Below are positions 13,754 to 13,903 of a stretch of 13,903 nt of DNA, in pieces. Under the pieces are notes generated by a model. The model searched no databases and was not told the DNA's origin. It worked only from the letters and a program-made list of their open reading frames with translations. The DNA lies in contig CAKULR010000022.1 in assembly GCA_934667295.1 (NCBI GenBank), positions 1 through 13,903 on the forward strand, written 5' to 3'. Both the position numbers and the translations under genes were made by a program. Position 1 is the stretch's first letter. Every line of letters starts with the position of its first letter. This DNA comes from an uncultured Kiritimatiellota bacterium. Lineage in GTDB: Bacteria; Verrucomicrobiota; Kiritimatiellia; RFP12; UBA1067.

Positions 13754-13903
13754 TCAGCTGCAGGCGCGGTCGCCGATGCAGTTGCAGCTCTCGTGCAGGT
13801 GCGCGGAGACGTGCAGGACACGCTCCTTGATCTCCTGCGTGCGGCCCTGGTTCCAGAACTGGGTGCCGATGTAGCCGCAGGTGCGGCGGGCGACGTTCAT
13901 CTT
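13754..13903 (-). CDS. nrdD: Anaerobic ribonucleoside-triphosphate reductase NrdD, C-terminal end only
   Basis: Read on the minus strand from the window edge, 49 codons in frame end at TGA (13756-13754). They encode RRTCGYIGTQFWNQGRTQEI, containing the glycyl-radical signature R-x-C-G-Y of class III ribonucleotide reductase, followed by KERVLHV, the usual helix near the C-terminus. NrdD reduces ribonucleoside triphosphates to deoxynucleotides without oxygen. The radical glycine sits within this fragment. The protein then ends in a cysteine-bearing tail, SCNCIGDRACS. nrdG follows 11 bp later, and the pairing is the standard operon. The rest of the gene, including the zinc site and active-site cysteines, lies beyond the window. 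Confidence 0.93.
   Translation of the reverse strand, partial: KMNVARRTCGYIGTQFWNQGRTQEIKERVLHVSAHLHESCNCIGDRACS

Noticed and set aside
13152..13874. Long plus-strand reading frame over the nrdG and nrdD region
   Set aside because: nrdG and nrdD are clear on the minus strand with diagnostic motifs. The plus-strand frame is Arg/Ala-rich GC shadow coding.

Overview
The window comes from a GC-rich Gram-negative bacterium that can make deoxynucleotides without oxygen. LpxB implies lipid A and an outer membrane, and the NrdD/NrdG pair implies anaerobic growth. Extended -10 promoters (TGGTATAAT) and purine-rich ribosome binding sites are conventional for bacteria. The mix of genes, including a transporter-acyltransferase fusion and a repeat-rich lipoprotein, made me think of the Verrucomicrobiota/Kiritimatiellota side of the PVC group. 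That placement is a guess: nothing in the window is a phylogenetic marker I could test.

Region 1 (1-4331, + strand) is a tight housekeeping and envelope block: the 3' end of ybeY, lpxB, a GT2 polyprenyl-phosphate glycosyltransferase, a UbiA-family enzyme resembling decaprenyl-phosphate phosphoribosyltransferase, and folC. Two junctions overlap by 10 bp. An extended -10 box lies across the lpxB stop codon and may drive a nearly leaderless message for the glycosyltransferase.

Region 2 (about 4363-10583, + strand) looks like one transcription unit behind a near-consensus promoter. Its order is an LplT-like MFS transporter fused to a PlsC acyltransferase, a TetR-family regulator, a DUF2157 membrane protein, a GDYXXLXY-type anchored protein, and a 637-aa lipoprotein built on a 13-residue (paired to 26) aromatic/proline repeat. 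Each gene overlaps the next, by 35, 4, 4 and 4 bp. The last genes are visibly poorer in G+C than their surroundings. This is the best candidate for an undescribed system, probably for envelope or phospholipid maintenance under TetR control.

Region 3 (10584-10888) is a non-coding spacer. It holds a 161-bp element bounded by 37-bp imperfect inverted repeats, an internal 8-bp hairpin, a 15-bp palindrome, and a 9-codon leader ORF with an excellent ribosome binding site that ends on the start codon of the next gene.

Region 4 (10889-13903) carries an alpha/beta hydrolase, recA with its own promoter and a palindrome at the predicted start point, and rsfS on the + strand. Convergent to these on the - strand lie nrdG and the 3' end of nrdD. 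rsfS and nrdG overlap tail to tail by 8 bp.
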